A stretch of DNA of 64,000 nucleotides from Synechococcus sp. RSCCF101. GTDB taxonomy: Bacteria; Cyanobacteriota; Cyanobacteriia; PCC-6307; Cyanobiaceae. Within the stretch, counting starts at the first letter, position 1, and every line of letters begins with the position of its first letter. The notes under the pieces were generated by a model, which searched no databases, was not told where the DNA came from, and worked only from the letters and a program-made list of their open reading frames with translations. The DNA lies in assembly GCF_008807075.1 (NCBI RefSeq), contig NZ_CP035632.1, positions 2,914,001 to 2,978,000 of the forward strand, given 5' to 3'. Below are positions 16,761 through 26,486 of the stretch, in pieces. The position numbers and the translations under genes are program-made.

Positions 16761-18926
16761 TCAGACCAGGGGCGCCACGGGAGTGGGGGCCACCTCGGCC
16801 ACGGAGCTGCCGTCCTGCTGGGGCACGCCGCGCAAGGTGAGGTTGATGCGGCCGCGGTTGTCGATCTCCCGCACCCGCACGGTCACCTGATCCCCCACCT
16901 TCACCACGTCGTCCACTTTCTCCACCCGCGCTTCGGAGAGCTGGGAGATGTGGATCATGCCCTCCTTGCCGGGAAGGATCTCCACGAAGGCCCCGATCGG
17001 AATGATGCGGGTCACGCCGCCGTGGAACACCTCGCCTTCGGTGACGCGGCGGGTGAGTCCCTCGATCATGCGCTGGGCTTCCTCAGCTGCGGCACCGTCG
17101 TGACTGGCGATGGTCACCAGGCCGCCGTCCTCGATGTCGATCTTGGTGTTGGTGCGCTCGGTGATGCCCTTGATCGTGCGGCCGCCGGGGCCGATCACCG
17201 TGCCGATCAGTTCCGGATCGATGCGGAAGCTCACAAGGCGCGGTGCATGGGGCGAGAGCACATCGCGCGGCTTCTCGATGGCACTGAGCATCTTCTCGAG
17301 AATGTGCAGCCGCGCCGGACGCGCCTGCTGAATGGCCTCGGCCACCGTGCCCACGGCCAGGCCGGTGATCTTCATGTCCATCTGCAGGGCGGTGATGCCC
17401 TTGTCGGTGCCGGCGACCTTGAAGTCCATGTCGCCGAGGAAGTCCTCGATGCCCTGGATGTCCGTGAGGATGCGCACTTCATCGCCTTCCTTGATCAGGC
17501 CCATGGCCGCGCCGCTCACCGGGGCCTTCAGGGGCACGCCCGCATCCATCAGGGCCAGGGTGCTGCCGCAGACCGACCCCATCGATGTGGAGCCGTTGGA
17601 GCTCAGGCATTCGGACACGACCCGCACCACGTAGGGGAAGTTGTCCTTGGGAGGAAGCACGGGAACGATGGCCCGCTCCGCCAGCGCACCGTGACCGATC
17701 TCCCTCCGGCCGGGTGAGCGCATCGGCTTGGTCTCGCCGGTGGAGTAGGGCGGGAAGTTGTAGTGATGCAGGTAGGTCTTCTCTGTGCCGGGATGGAGGT
17801 CATCCATCTCCTGGGCGTCGCTGGGGGTGCCGAGGGTGGCGCAGGAGAGCACCTGGGTCAGACCCCGCTGGAACAGGCCCGAGCCGTGCACGCGCTTGGG
17901 CAGCACACCGGCCGCGGCCGAGATCGGACGCACCTCGTCGAGGGCACGCCCATCGACCCGCTTGCCGTCCTTGACGATCTGAGCCCGCATCAGGCGCTTG
18001 GTCAGGGCCTTGAAGGCGTTCGCCACCTGCTTGGGCTGGGAGCTCACCAGCACGCGCACCGGATCGTCCTCCTTGAGGGCGTTGGCCGCCTCGATCGCTT
18101 CGGCCTTGATCGCATCGAGGCGCTCGTCGCGCTGCTCCTTGCTGAGGTCGAACTCCTGCAGCACCTTGCCGATCGCCTTGCTGCAGGCCTTGTCGAGGAA
18201 GGCGGGCAGGCTGGGGTCCTCCTCGCGGGGCTCGGGCAGCACCTGCTCCTTGCCGAGGCTCTTGATCAGGTCCTGCTGGGCCTTGATCAGTTCGCACACC
18301 GCTTCGTAGCCGAAGTCGATCGCCTCGATCACATCCTGTTCGGGCAGCTGATTGGCTCCCGCCTCCACCATCACCACGCCCTGGGGCGTGCCGGCCACCA
18401 CCAGGTCGAGTTCACTGCGCTCGATCTCGCGGTAGCTGGGGTTGAGCACGAAGTCGTCGCCGAGGAGACCGACGCGCACGGCCGCCATGGGGCCGTTGAA
18501 GGGAATGCCCGCCAGCAGGGTGGCCATGGAGGCTCCGGTCACCGCCAGCACGTCCGGCGGCACCCGGTCGTCCATCGACAGGCAGGTGGCTACCAGCTGA
18601 ATGTCGTCGCGCATCCAGTTGGGGAAGAGCGGCCGCATCGGCCGGTCCATCAGCCGGGCCGCCAGGGTGGCGCGTTCGGGCGGGCGGCTCTCGCGGCGGA
18701 TGTAGCTGCCGGGGATGCGACCAGCGGCGTAGAGGCGCTCCTCGTAGTCGCAGATCAGGGGGAGAAAATCAATGCCTTCGCGGCCGCCGGATCGGGTGGC
18801 GGTGACGAGAACTGCGGTATCGCCGCATTCGATGAGGACGGACCCTCCGGCCTGAGGGGCGAACCGTCCGGTGGTCAGCCTGATCTCCCGTCCATCGAAG
18901 GAGATCGACTGCGTCTGACCTTGCAC
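16761..18926 (-). CDS. pnp: Polyribonucleotide nucleotidyltransferase (PNPase)
   Basis: 3'-5' phosphorolytic exoribonuclease; in cyanobacteria it also makes heteropolymeric RNA tails. The 721-residue length is normal. Two RNase PH-like domains flank a helical linker ([20 protein letters not shown] in the first; [20 protein letters not shown] in the second). Then come a KH domain ([20 protein letters not shown]) and an S1 domain ([20 protein letters not shown]). The start is GTG 18926, giving [15 protein letters not shown]. The leader holds an inverted repeat reaching the start codon. Confidence 0.97.
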   Translation of the reverse strand: MQGQTQSISFDGREIRLTTGRFAPQAGGSVLIECGDTAVLVTATRSGGREGIDFLPLICDYEERLYAAGRIPGSYIRRESRPPERATLAARLMDRPMRPLFPNWMRDDIQLVATCLSMDDRVPPDVLAVTGASMATLLAGIPFNGPMAAVRVGLLGDDFVLNPSYREIERSELDLVVAGTPQGVVMVEAGANQLPEQDVIEAIDFGYEAVCELIKAQQDLIKSLGKEQVLPEPREEDPSLPAFLDKACSKAIGKVLQEFDLSKEQRDERLDAIKAEAIEAANALKEDDPVRVLVSSQPKQVANAFKALTKRLMRAQIVKDGKRVDGRALDEVRPISAAAGVLPKRVHGSGLFQRGLTQVLSCATLGTPSDAQEMDDLHPGTEKTYLHHYNFPPYSTGETKPMRSPGRREIGHGALAERAIVPVLPPKDNFPYVVRVVSECLSSNGSTSMGSVCGSTLALMDAGVPLKAPVSGAAMGLIKEGDEVRILTDIQGIEDFLGDMDFKVAGTDKGITALQMDMKITGLAVGTVAEAIQQARPARLHILEKMLSAIEKPRDVLSPHAPRLVSFRIDPELIGTVIGPGGRTIKGITERTNTKIDIEDGGLVTIASHDGAAAEEAQRMIEGLTRRVTEGEVFHGGVTRIIPIGAFVEILPGKEGMIHISQLSEARVEKVDDVVKVGDQVTVRVREIDNRGRINLTLRGVPQQDGSSVAEVAPTPVAPLV

Positions 18927-18956
18927 GTGTGGTTATGTCTGTGTTTGTCCACACGT
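18925..18956 (-). promoter_or_regulatory. Inverted repeat at the pnp start
   Basis: 8-bp repeat ACGTGTGG/CCACACGT (18925-18932 and 18949-18956) with a 16-base loop. In the transcript the 3' arm runs into the GTG start. E. coli pnp is autoregulated through a leader hairpin cut by RNase III; a similar scheme here is an inference. Confidence 0.4.
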
Positions 18957-19021
18957 ATCCTGACACTCAGTCCGGCCGGTCGGCGCGGGGGACACAGGCC
19001 GCCGCCGACCGGCCCGTGAGC

Positions 19022-19324
19022 TCACCAGCTGGACTTGACCAGACCGGGCAGCTCGCCGCGGTGGGCCCGCTCGCGCAGCTGGTTGCGGCACAGTCCGAAA
19101 TCGCGGTACACACCGCGGGGCTTGCCGGTGGCCCAGCAGCGGTTGCGCTGACGGGAGGGGGCGCTGTTGCGGGGCAGCCGCTGAATCTTGCGGTGGATCT
19201 CCAGACGCTCCATCGGATCGCCGCTGGCGCGGAAGGCCTCCAGCAGCGCCTTCCGGCGGGCAGCGAAGCGATCCACCATCCGTGTGCGCTTCACATCCCG
19301 CGCGATCATCGATTTCTTGGCCAT
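19022..19324 (-). CDS. rpsN: 30S ribosomal protein S14
   Basis: Primary rRNA-binding protein of the small-subunit head. The 100-residue start [20 protein letters not shown] is typical of cyanobacteria and chloroplasts. The conserved C-terminal block reads [20 protein letters not shown], then [17 protein letters not shown]. It is the long, zinc-free type, with no CxxC pairs. It lies between rseP and pnp on the minus strand. ATG 19324 was chosen over an upstream alternative that has no family similarity. Confidence 0.97.
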   Translation of the reverse strand: MAKKSMIARDVKRTRMVDRFAARRKALLEAFRASGDPMERLEIHRKIQRLPRNSAPSRQRNRCWATGKPRGVYRDFGLCRNQLRERAHRGELPGLVKSSW

Positions 19325-19442
19325 GCGCCCTGAAGCTGAACCTGCAGACAGCACGCGAATCTACTCTGCGGCCTCCGCTTCCCGTCAGCGCACTCGCTCC
19401 TGACCGCTGTTGCCGGGCGCAGCGCTGCGGTTCAGCCGCGGC

Positions 19443-20519
19443 TCAGCGGCCCATCAGTTGCTGCACCACGGAGAGCTGGCTCGTGTCACGCACCACCAGC
19501 ACGGCGCTCAGCCCGAGCAGCAGCAGCACGCCGGACTGCATGAACGCGATCTGAACCCGCTCCGGCAGGGGACGGCCCCGCAGACCCTCCAGCAGCAGCA
19601 GCGCCATCTGGCCGCCGTCCAGCAGTGGCAGCGGCAGAGCGTTGAGCACCGCCAGGTTCACCGAGATCAGCGCTGCGAACAGCACCAGGCCGCCGCCGCC
19701 CTGGCTGGCCAGGGAGGCGCCCATCTCCACAATGCGCACCGGTCCCGACACCTGGGACGCGGTTTCCTGGAAGCGGGTCAGCAGGGAGCCGTAGCCCTGG
19801 GCCGTGCGCTTCAGCAGCTGCACGGTGGTGCGGTTGGCGTGATCGAGCACCTCGATCGGCCCGCGCGCCGGCCGCAGCGCCAGGCTGCCGTTGGCCTGGA
19901 GCTGGGCCCCCACCCGGCCGATGCCGGCCGAATCGCTCGGCTGCAGCGTCACCGGGGCGATGGCATCGCCGCGCCGCACGGACAGCGTCAGCGGTTCTCC
20001 GGGGGCGGTCTTGATCCGGCGCACCAGGCTGCTCACGGCGCCCTGTCCGCCGCCGAGGGACTGCCCCTCCACCGAGAGGATCGTGTCGCCGGGCTTGAGG
20101 CCCGCGGCGGCGGCGGCTTCGCCGGGCTGCACCATCAGCACGCTCACCCCCGGGGCGGGCTCGGCCGGTAGGCCGGCCAGGGCGCCCTGGGCCAGCAGCA
20201 CGGTCCACGCCAGCAGCAGATTGGCGAGCACACCGGCGGCGATCACCAGGGCCCGCTGGGGCAGGGGCCGGTTGCGCAGCAGATCCGGGTCGCTGCGGTC
20301 GATGCCCTCATCGTCGTCGGGGAAGGAGACGAAGCCGCCCAGCGGAATCGCCCGCAGGGCGTAGGTCACCTCGCCGCGGCGCAGGCTCAGCAGCGCCGGC
20401 CCGAAGCCGATCGAGAAGCCGCTGACGCGGATGCCCTGCGCCGTGGCCGCGAAGAAGTGGCCGGCCTCGTGAATCACGATCAGTCCGGCCAGGATCGCCA
20501 GCGTGGTGATCACTCCCAT
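19443..20519 (-). CDS. rseP: Site-2 zinc metalloprotease RseP/RIP
   Basis: Intramembrane protease that cuts anti-sigma factors and other membrane substrates within the bilayer. 358 residues. The zinc motif HEAGH lies in the first helix (IVIHEAGHFFAA, about 16-27). A PDZ domain (about 110-180) contains GLKPGDTILSVEGQSL. The third zinc ligand motif LPLPLLDGGQM lies near residue 300. It sits between serS and rpsN on the same strand. Cyanobacteria usually have several paralogues, so the exact substrate is unknown. Confidence 0.92.
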   Translation of the reverse strand: MGVITTLAILAGLIVIHEAGHFFAATAQGIRVSGFSIGFGPALLSLRRGEVTYALRAIPLGGFVSFPDDDEGIDRSDPDLLRNRPLPQRALVIAAGVLANLLLAWTVLLAQGALAGLPAEPAPGVSVLMVQPGEAAAAAGLKPGDTILSVEGQSLGGGQGAVSSLVRRIKTAPGEPLTLSVRRGDAIAPVTLQPSDSAGIGRVGAQLQANGSLALRPARGPIEVLDHANRTTVQLLKRTAQGYGSLLTRFQETASQVSGPVRIVEMGASLASQGGGGLVLFAALISVNLAVLNALPLPLLDGGQMALLLLEGLRGRPLPERVQIAFMQSGVLLLLGLSAVLVVRDTSQLSVVQQLMGR

Positions 20520-20600
20520 GGCGTCCGCATTCCCTCACGCAGCAATCGCACCATTGTGACGGTGTTTGGTCGTCTCAGCGGCCGAAGCCCTCAGGCAGCC

Positions 20601-21878
20601 TCAGGCGGCGGCGATGCGATCCGATCCGAAGTAGGGCGCCAGTGCCTCGGGCAGCCGCACGCTGCCATCCGCCTGCTGGCCGGTCTCCAGCAGGGCGGCC
20701 ATGGTGCGCCCCACCGCCAGGCCGCTGCCGTTGAGGGTGTGAAGCGGGCGCGTGCTCTTGCCGTCCTTGACGCGGATGGCCGAGCGGCGCGCCTGGAAGT
20801 CGCCGCAGGTGCTGCAGCTGGAGATCTCGCGGAAGGCTCCGGCTCCCGGCAGCCACACCTCCAGATCGAAGGTGCGGCGCGCAGAGAAACCGAGATCGCC
20901 GCAGCAGAGATCGATCACCCGGTAGGGAAGCTCCAGGGCCTGCAGCACCGCCTCGGCATCGGCGGTGATCTGCTGATGGGCCGCCTCGGAGTGATCGGGA
21001 TGGGAGAACCAGTAGAGCTCCACTTTGTCGAACTGGTGCAGGCGGATCAGGCCGCGGGTGTCGCGGCCGTAGCTGCCCGCCTCGCGCCGGAAGCAGGGGC
21101 TGTAGGCGGCGTAGCGCAGTGGCAGCTCGGCCGCCGGCAGGATCGAGTCGCGGTGAAAGGCGGTGACAGGCACCTCGGCGGTGGGCGTGAGCCAGAGGTC
21201 ATCGCCGGAGCAGCGGAAGCTCTCCTCGGCGAATTTGGGCAGCTGGCCCGAGCCGGTGAGGCTGGCGCTGTTCACCAGCACCGGCGGCATCACCTCCCGG
21301 TAGCCCTTGCCGGTGTGCAGATCGAGCATGAAATTGATCAGGGCCCGCTCCAGCCGCGCCCCGGCACCGATCAGGGTCACGAAGCGGCTCTGGGCCACCC
21401 GCACCGAGCGTTCGCTGTCCCAGAGGCCGAGCCGCTCGCCGATCTGCCAGTGCTCCGCCAGGCCCTTGCCGGTTCGCGGTGTGCCCCAGCGGCGGACCTC
21501 CACGTTGGCCGTTTCATCGGCGCCGGCGGGGCACTCGGGAGCCGGCAGGTTGGGCAGGGCCAGCAGCTGCTCGCGCATGCGGCCCTGCAGCTGTTTCTCC
21601 TCGTCTTCGAGAACCGCCACCTTCTGCTTCACGGCGTTGCCGCGGGCCCGCAGCTCCGCCACCTCCGCGCCCTTCGGGTCCGCGCCGCCCCGGATGCGCT
21701 GGCCCACATCGCGGCCGATGCGGTTGCCCTCGGCCTGCAGGGTGCTGCGCTGCTCCTCCAGCCCCCGCTGCTGGCTGGCGATCAGCTGCAGGCCGGTGAG
21801 ATCCACACTCATGCCGCGCCGGGCCAGCTCACGGCTGATGCGCTCGGGGTCCTCCCGAACCAGACGCTGATCGAGCAC
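20601..21878 (-). CDS. serS: Seryl-tRNA synthetase
   Basis: Class II synthetase that charges tRNA-Ser, one of which is encoded at 45.3 kb. 425 residues. The N-terminal helical arm (about 30-110, KGAEVAELRARGNAVKQKVA) binds the long variable arm of tRNA-Ser. Motif 2 is SPCFRREAGSYGRDTRGLIR and motif 3 is LNGSGLAVGRTMAALLE. The start MLDQRLVREDPE is the normal family N-terminus. No overlap with neighbours. Confidence 0.97.
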   Translation of the reverse strand: MLDQRLVREDPERISRELARRGMSVDLTGLQLIASQQRGLEEQRSTLQAEGNRIGRDVGQRIRGGADPKGAEVAELRARGNAVKQKVAVLEDEEKQLQGRMREQLLALPNLPAPECPAGADETANVEVRRWGTPRTGKGLAEHWQIGERLGLWDSERSVRVAQSRFVTLIGAGARLERALINFMLDLHTGKGYREVMPPVLVNSASLTGSGQLPKFAEESFRCSGDDLWLTPTAEVPVTAFHRDSILPAAELPLRYAAYSPCFRREAGSYGRDTRGLIRLHQFDKVELYWFSHPDHSEAAHQQITADAEAVLQALELPYRVIDLCCGDLGFSARRTFDLEVWLPGAGAFREISSCSTCGDFQARRSAIRVKDGKSTRPLHTLNGSGLAVGRTMAALLETGQQADGSVRLPEALAPYFGSDRIAAA

Positions 21879-21934
21879 GCGCGGGTTGAAGCAGGCGGCG
21901 GCAGCCTACGTGTGGCCACTGAGGGCCGTCTGAA

Positions 21935-22576
21935 TCAGTCGACGAACTGACTCACACCCGTCCGCAGCACCATGGACTGCGTGCGGGTGGCGGTGGAGCC
22001 GATCGGACTCATCGTCACATCCACGTTCACCGTGCGGCAATCGGCGTCGTTGGTCACCGCGAAGCCAGTCACGTTGCTCATCACCAGCAGGTTGTTGAGG
22101 TTGTTGCGTGTGTCGATGTCCAGCGCACCGCTGGGCAGGATCGCGGGGCCATCGCGAAGGAGGCGGTCGTTGTTGGTGTCCAGATGAAAGCGGATCGTCT
22201 GGAGCTCGTCGGTGGGGGGATCGTTGCTGGTGTCGAGCATCGGCACCAGCATGCGCAACTGGTTGGCGACCGTGGTTGCACAGGTGGCGGCGCCGGTGGG
22301 TGCACAGCTGGCGGGGTTGCTCGTGGTGCCGAACATGCAGGCCTCGGAGGCTTCCAGCTCCATCAGGCTGTTCAGGCGGTTGAGATCCCGCTGGAAGTGC
22401 ACATCCCAGATGGTGGCCTCCGAGAGCCGCAGCTCGCCCCGCAGCAGGCTGAAGGCGGCGATGGCCACCAGGCCGGTGAGACCCAGGCTCACCAGAAGCT
22501 CGGCCAGGGTGAAGGCCCCCTGGCGGGCTCGCTGCATGGGAACAGATCGCAGGGGTGGCATCCGCTGGTAAGGCAT
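21935..22576 (-). CDS. PilW-like type IV minor pilin (cassette 2, last gene)
   Basis: 213 residues from ATG 22576. The 21-residue basic leader ends RARQGA and is followed by FTLAELLVSLGLTGLVAIAA with Glu at +5. The residue before the cleavage site is Ala, as in the PilA of this window, whereas the cassette partners have Gly. The large C-terminal domain carries a cysteine cluster (CMFGTTSNPASCAPTGAATC). It starts 8 bases after the preceding stop. Predicted minor pilin of a cassette led by the 896-residue pseudopilin; HpsB-D-like is an alternative naming. Confidence 0.68.
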   Translation of the reverse strand: MPYQRMPPLRSVPMQRARQGAFTLAELLVSLGLTGLVAIAAFSLLRGELRLSEATIWDVHFQRDLNRLNSLMELEASEACMFGTTSNPASCAPTGAATCATTVANQLRMLVPMLDTSNDPPTDELQTIRFHLDTNNDRLLRDGPAILPSGALDIDTRNNLNNLLVMSNVTGFAVTNDADCRTVNVDVTMSPIGSTATRTQSMVLRTGVSQFVD

Positions 22577-22584
22577 GGGGCGGA

Positions 22585-23136
22585 TCAGATGTCGTTCCAC
22601 TGGTCGCAGGTGGCGCGGGTGGAGCTGGCGGAGGTGTTGCGTCCGATCTCGAGAATGCCCAGAGCTCCGGTGAGACGGATGCAGCGCAGCGGGGGCTGGT
22701 CCGCCACGCTCATTCTCAGGAGCACGTCGGGGTTGGCGTTGCCGGCCGTGGCGATCGTGGCCCGAGGGGTGAAGAAGAAGGTGTCCGGTGTGGCGGCCAC
22801 ACGGGCGGTGCCACCGCCAGAAAAATCCGGCACGGTGAGCGTGGCCGGCTGGGCGCACCCAGCCGGCGTGACGCTGGCCAGCACATCACCGGCACTCAGC
22901 TGGCCGGTGCTGATGGTCACGGTGCAGGTCTGTCCGACATTGGGCGCCGAGCGGGAGGTCTGATCCAGCCACCCCGCCAGCGCGGAGGCGATGGCATTGG
23001 CTCTCTCCCGCCGCAGCACAGCGCTGAAGGTCACGATCCCAATGCCTGACATGATGCCGACGATCGCGATCACCACGACCAGTTCAGCAAGGGAGAATCC
23101 CTCGCTTCTCAGCGGTGTGGATCGACGCCGGATCAT
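22585..23136 (-). CDS. GspH/FimT-like minor pilin (cassette 2)
   Basis: 183 residues. A short 13-residue leader ends in Gly, followed by FSLAELVVVIAIVGIMSGIG with Glu at +5, the consensus pilin helix. The C-terminal domain has three to four cysteines and a GNANPDVLLRMS strand region. ATG 23136 overlaps the preceding stop as ATGA (23133-23136), so it is translationally coupled. Function inferred: minor pilin or pseudopilin within the same filament as its neighbours. Confidence 0.72.
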   Translation of the reverse strand: MIRRRSTPLRSEGFSLAELVVVIAIVGIMSGIGIVTFSAVLRRERANAIASALAGWLDQTSRSAPNVGQTCTVTISTGQLSAGDVLASVTPAGCAQPATLTVPDFSGGGTARVAATPDTFFFTPRATIATAGNANPDVLLRMSVADQPPLRCIRLTGALGILEIGRNTSASSTRATCDQWNDI

Positions 23137-23783
23137 GAGCAGAACAGTGCCATCGGTGGGGTGATGCGTTCGATTCGAAGGGCCGGATCCTCGACGTCGC
23201 GGCTGGCGTCGCCGTAGGTCACCAGCAGGCGGTTGTTGGCCAGCTTGGTGATCGTGCGGGTGGCGCCGGCCGGTACATCGATCTGTTCCTCGATGGCACT
23301 GATCAGTGGATCCACAACCTCGTTGCGCTCGCACAGCCCTGGGTTGTTCGGATCCTGATTGCTCACCAGATCCGGTTCGTTCACTGTTGTTGTTGCGGGG
23401 TTGTCGTTGCGCGGAAAGAAGTAGCGGTCGTCCAGGGGGTTGTCCGTGGCGCAGGGTGACTCGACGTCACCGGTGGCCGCTCCGTTGATCAGGTATGGGG
23501 TGATACCGGAGGGAATGCCCATGGTGCAGGCGCCGCTGCAGCAGGTGAGTTCAGCCGCCAGCTCCTGGATCCGTGCAAGATCGCTGTCGATCGCCACGTT
23601 GAGGGCGATCCGCTCGTTGCTGCGCTGCCGCTGGCGGTTGGACACCCTCCACATTTCGCTGGCGCCGATGGCGGCGATGCTGATGAGCACAACCACCAGA
23701 AGCGGCTCCACAACGCTGAACCCCCTGTCCCAATGCAGGCGCTGACGCCGGTGGAGAGCAGCTGGGGCAGCGGGCCTGGTCAT
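23133..23783 (-). CDS. Type IV minor pilin (PilV-like, cassette 2)
   Basis: 216 residues. A 21-residue basic leader (LHRRQRLHWDRG) is followed by FSVVEPLLVVVLISIAAIGA, with Glu at +5 and Pro at +6. A helix follows (RQRQRSNERIALNVAIDSDL). The globular part has the cysteines of TCCSGACTMG and a further pair. It starts by ATGA overlap with the 896-residue gene (23780-23783). Pilin identity rests on the N-terminus; the specific type does not. Confidence 0.7.
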   Translation of the reverse strand: MTRPAAPAALHRRQRLHWDRGFSVVEPLLVVVLISIAAIGASEMWRVSNRQRQRSNERIALNVAIDSDLARIQELAAELTCCSGACTMGIPSGITPYLINGAATGDVESPCATDNPLDDRYFFPRNDNPATTTVNEPDLVSNQDPNNPGLCERNEVVDPLISAIEEQIDVPAGATRTITKLANNRLLVTYGDASRDVEDPALRIERITPPMALFCS

Positions 23784-26470
23784 CGGAACAGCCCTGAGCG
23801 TGATGTGGCTCGGGCCACCCAGTCTTCACCGGTCCAGGTCACGAAGCCGAGGGTGCCGGAAGTGTCGACCTGGATATTGATCTTGTTGCCCGTCAGGGAG
23901 GGCGGAACCCGCATGTGGAAGGGGCCGAACGGCTTGAAGCGATGCGTCCAGACCCGGCCGCTGAAGCTCCAGTTGTCGTCGTTGGAGTAGAAATCGGGTG
24001 GCTGGATCGCGGCACTGCCGCTTTCCACCCTCAGCTCCAGCTGCCCCATGGGGAAGTAGAACCACACGCCGCCGATCTTGGAGGTGGAGCCGTAGCGAGT
24101 GGCGATCTTCATGGCCTGCAGTTCCGTCGGCCGGCCGCTGCCGGTCCAGTCGCGACCGAAGAAATTCAGCTGCGTCGGTTCACCGATGGGGGAGAAGAGC
24201 GAATCAGGAACCGGTGTGGTGCAGTCATCCTCCACGCTGCTGCAACGGACATGGGAGATGTCCGCCTGGTTCTGGAGAAAGATCAGAACATCGTCGGGAT
24301 TGGAGTAGGGGCTGTTGAGGTTGGTGGTGGTGCGATCGTCGCTGGGGTCGGAGTAGTAGAAGCTCAGCGGCCCCCCGGTTGTATCGATGATGATGCGCCC
24401 ACCGTTCATGTCGATCGTTGGGCCAAGGCAGTGGAAGCCGGGCTCAACAGTGATCGGGGAGAAGGCGGTGTATTCGCACCAGGCATCGCTGGCCGCTGTG
24501 GCGCCCGACTCAATCTTGATATCACTGATGTCGTAGCGTTCGTTTGTACTGTTGACCCCGCTTTCTGTTTGAAGTCGAATCCTGAAATCGCTCACTGCAT
24601 AGGATTGGTCGATAGGGAAGGTGAATTCTCTGTATGAGGTCGGTACACGGCCGCTTGACGTGCCGCCTCGGAGTTTCCCGATCTGCTGGTAGCTGGAGCC
24701 GCCATTGCGAGACACTCGAATCAGCAGCTCTTCGTTGCTGGCTCCGACCCTGCTGCCGCGTACCCTGAGGGTGAGGACAGGGTTGGTGAAGGCCGAGAGA
24801 TCGGCGCCGCGGATGAGTTGAGGTCGTGTACTGCCACCTCGCATCCGAAACCCCGTTGGGCTGCTGAGATTCTGTATGGTCCCGATCTTCACCCAGGCCC
24901 CATCCCAGGCTTCTGAGCCAGAGCTGCTGGCGAAATCGCCGTAGAAACCTGGACCGGTCGACGGCGATGGCGGAGCGCTGGTGTCCACCGAGATGGTTTC
25001 CCAGTCGCTGCCGGTGCAGTTGTCTGCGGAGATGGTTGTTTTCTTGTCGCAGATCTGCACACTTGGGGGGGTGGTGTCCGAATTCGTACGGATGCGGATC
25101 AGATCGTTCGAATTGTTGGTCTCCAGCCTGGGATAGGTGCTCCAGGCATCGGCGCCATCACGCACGTCCTTGATGATCGCCTGGGGTGGGAAGTCGTCAC
25201 TCTCATCGGAGGGCGTGCTGCTCCCCGCCCAGGAATGCAGATAGGTGCTGACCGCCGGAATGCTGCTCACTCCCACCGGGATGATCGGGATGCAGGAGGC
25301 GCTTTCGCCGAGGATGTCGGTCTCCGGGCCGGGGAAGTAGCGGCTGCTGCCGGCAGGCTGGATGCAGTTGGCTGTGGGCCGAGCCCTGGCGATGTTCCGG
25401 GCGTAGGAGCGGTCGGCGGAGTCCTGGATGCCGTTGCAGCTGCCGTTGGGCGAGGGGATCGTGCGGCATTCGTCGCGATCGAAGGCGTCGCCGCTGTTGG
25501 GCACGGCGCCGAGAATGTTGGGCAGCGACGAGATGGACCCATCCGGGTTCCGCATCGTGAAGCGGTCGTTGGCGTAATACGACCAGTGCCAGCCCCGGCT
25601 CAGACCGGACACGATCCCCATCTGCAGGCCGCAGTAGCGGCTGTCGGAGCCGAGGGACGACTGACCGCTGCCTTCCAGGTTGGTCCCGCCGGACCCCTGT
25701 GAGCCGAGGGAGGCACCACAGCATTTCGGCAGCACCTCGAATTCCTGGGTCACGGTGGAGGTGGCGATCACCTCGCCGCCGCGCACCACCTGCCCCTCCA
25801 CGGTGAGGGTGATGAAGCCCCTGTTGGCTCCGGACACGAGCGTTCCGGGGCCATCGGGGTCCTGCAGGTTCAGCAGCTGATCCCAGGTCTTGCCCGATGG
25901 AGCGGAATCGCCGCTGACCCCAGCGCCGAGGCTGGTGGTGCGGGTCAGCTCGCGGGGATTGGGAGCTCCGCTGTCGTCAGGAGCGGAGAAGGTGACGGAC
26001 GTGAGCCGAAAGCGGCGTTCTCCGGTGCCCACGGCTCCGGTGGCCACATCACGGAACTGCCCGTCTCCGAAGCTGCGGGCCAGCGTGCTGGGTTGGCCAT
26101 TTCCGCCGGGTCGCACCTCGTTGCCATTGTCGTCGAGATCGACGCAGGGGCTGCGCAGCCTGTTTCCGGTGGCGCTGGCCCACTGATTCATCGGCAGCCC
26201 TGACACCAGCATCTTGCGGTTGCGGGGCTGATTCCAGGTGCTGATGATTTCGTCGATCCCTGCTTCGGCAGCACCACGGGCCTGTTTGCTGGACGAGGAG
26301 GCGAAGACACCAACGGTGTTGTCGCTCGTCAGGGTGACGAGCGCTGCGCCGCTGAGGGCCAGCACGATGGCGGTGATCACACCGAAGGCCAGACCGGCCA
26401 TCCCCTCCTCGGCCGGCGAGCGACGGGTGGCACCCGATCGCAGCAGATGCAGCAGCAGCTTGTCTCGCAC
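23780..26470 (-). CDS. Very large pseudopilin/adhesin (HpsA- or PilX-like), head of cassette 2
   Basis: 896-residue exported protein. A 23-residue leader ends AEEG and is followed by MAGLAFGVITAIVLALSGAA, one hydrophobic helix of pilin type without Glu at +5. A charged segment with GAAEAGIDEI resembles large pseudopilins such as HpsA. The body is Ser/Gly/Asp-rich with many Cys. It includes a probable jelly-roll domain (about 500-655; for example FTNPVLTLRVRGSRVGASNE and DISDIKIES) and a C-terminal domain with KPFGPFHMRVPPS. GTG start at 26470. It is translationally coupled to three ordinary minor pilins. A tip adhesin or a polysaccharide-secretion pseudopilin are both possible. A GC dip covers its central domain. 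Confidence 0.6.
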   Translation of the reverse strand: MRDKLLLHLLRSGATRRSPAEEGMAGLAFGVITAIVLALSGAALVTLTSDNTVGVFASSSSKQARGAAEAGIDEIISTWNQPRNRKMLVSGLPMNQWASATGNRLRSPCVDLDDNGNEVRPGGNGQPSTLARSFGDGQFRDVATGAVGTGERRFRLTSVTFSAPDDSGAPNPRELTRTTSLGAGVSGDSAPSGKTWDQLLNLQDPDGPGTLVSGANRGFITLTVEGQVVRGGEVIATSTVTQEFEVLPKCCGASLGSQGSGGTNLEGSGQSSLGSDSRYCGLQMGIVSGLSRGWHWSYYANDRFTMRNPDGSISSLPNILGAVPNSGDAFDRDECRTIPSPNGSCNGIQDSADRSYARNIARARPTANCIQPAGSSRYFPGPETDILGESASCIPIIPVGVSSIPAVSTYLHSWAGSSTPSDESDDFPPQAIIKDVRDGADAWSTYPRLETNNSNDLIRIRTNSDTTPPSVQICDKKTTISADNCTGSDWETISVDTSAPPSPSTGPGFYGDFASSSGSEAWDGAWVKIGTIQNLSSPTGFRMRGGSTRPQLIRGADLSAFTNPVLTLRVRGSRVGASNEELLIRVSRNGGSSYQQIGKLRGGTSSGRVPTSYREFTFPIDQSYAVSDFRIRLQTESGVNSTNERYDISDIKIESGATAASDAWCEYTAFSPITVEPGFHCLGPTIDMNGGRIIIDTTGGPLSFYYSDPSDDRTTTNLNSPYSNPDDVLIFLQNQADISHVRCSSVEDDCTTPVPDSLFSPIGEPTQLNFFGRDWTGSGRPTELQAMKIATRYGSTSKIGGVWFYFPMGQLELRVESGSAAIQPPDFYSNDDNWSFSGRVWTHRFKPFGPFHMRVPPSLTGNKINIQVDTSGTLGFVTWTGEDWVARATSRSGLFR

Positions 26471-26486
26471 CGGTGTGAACCAACAC

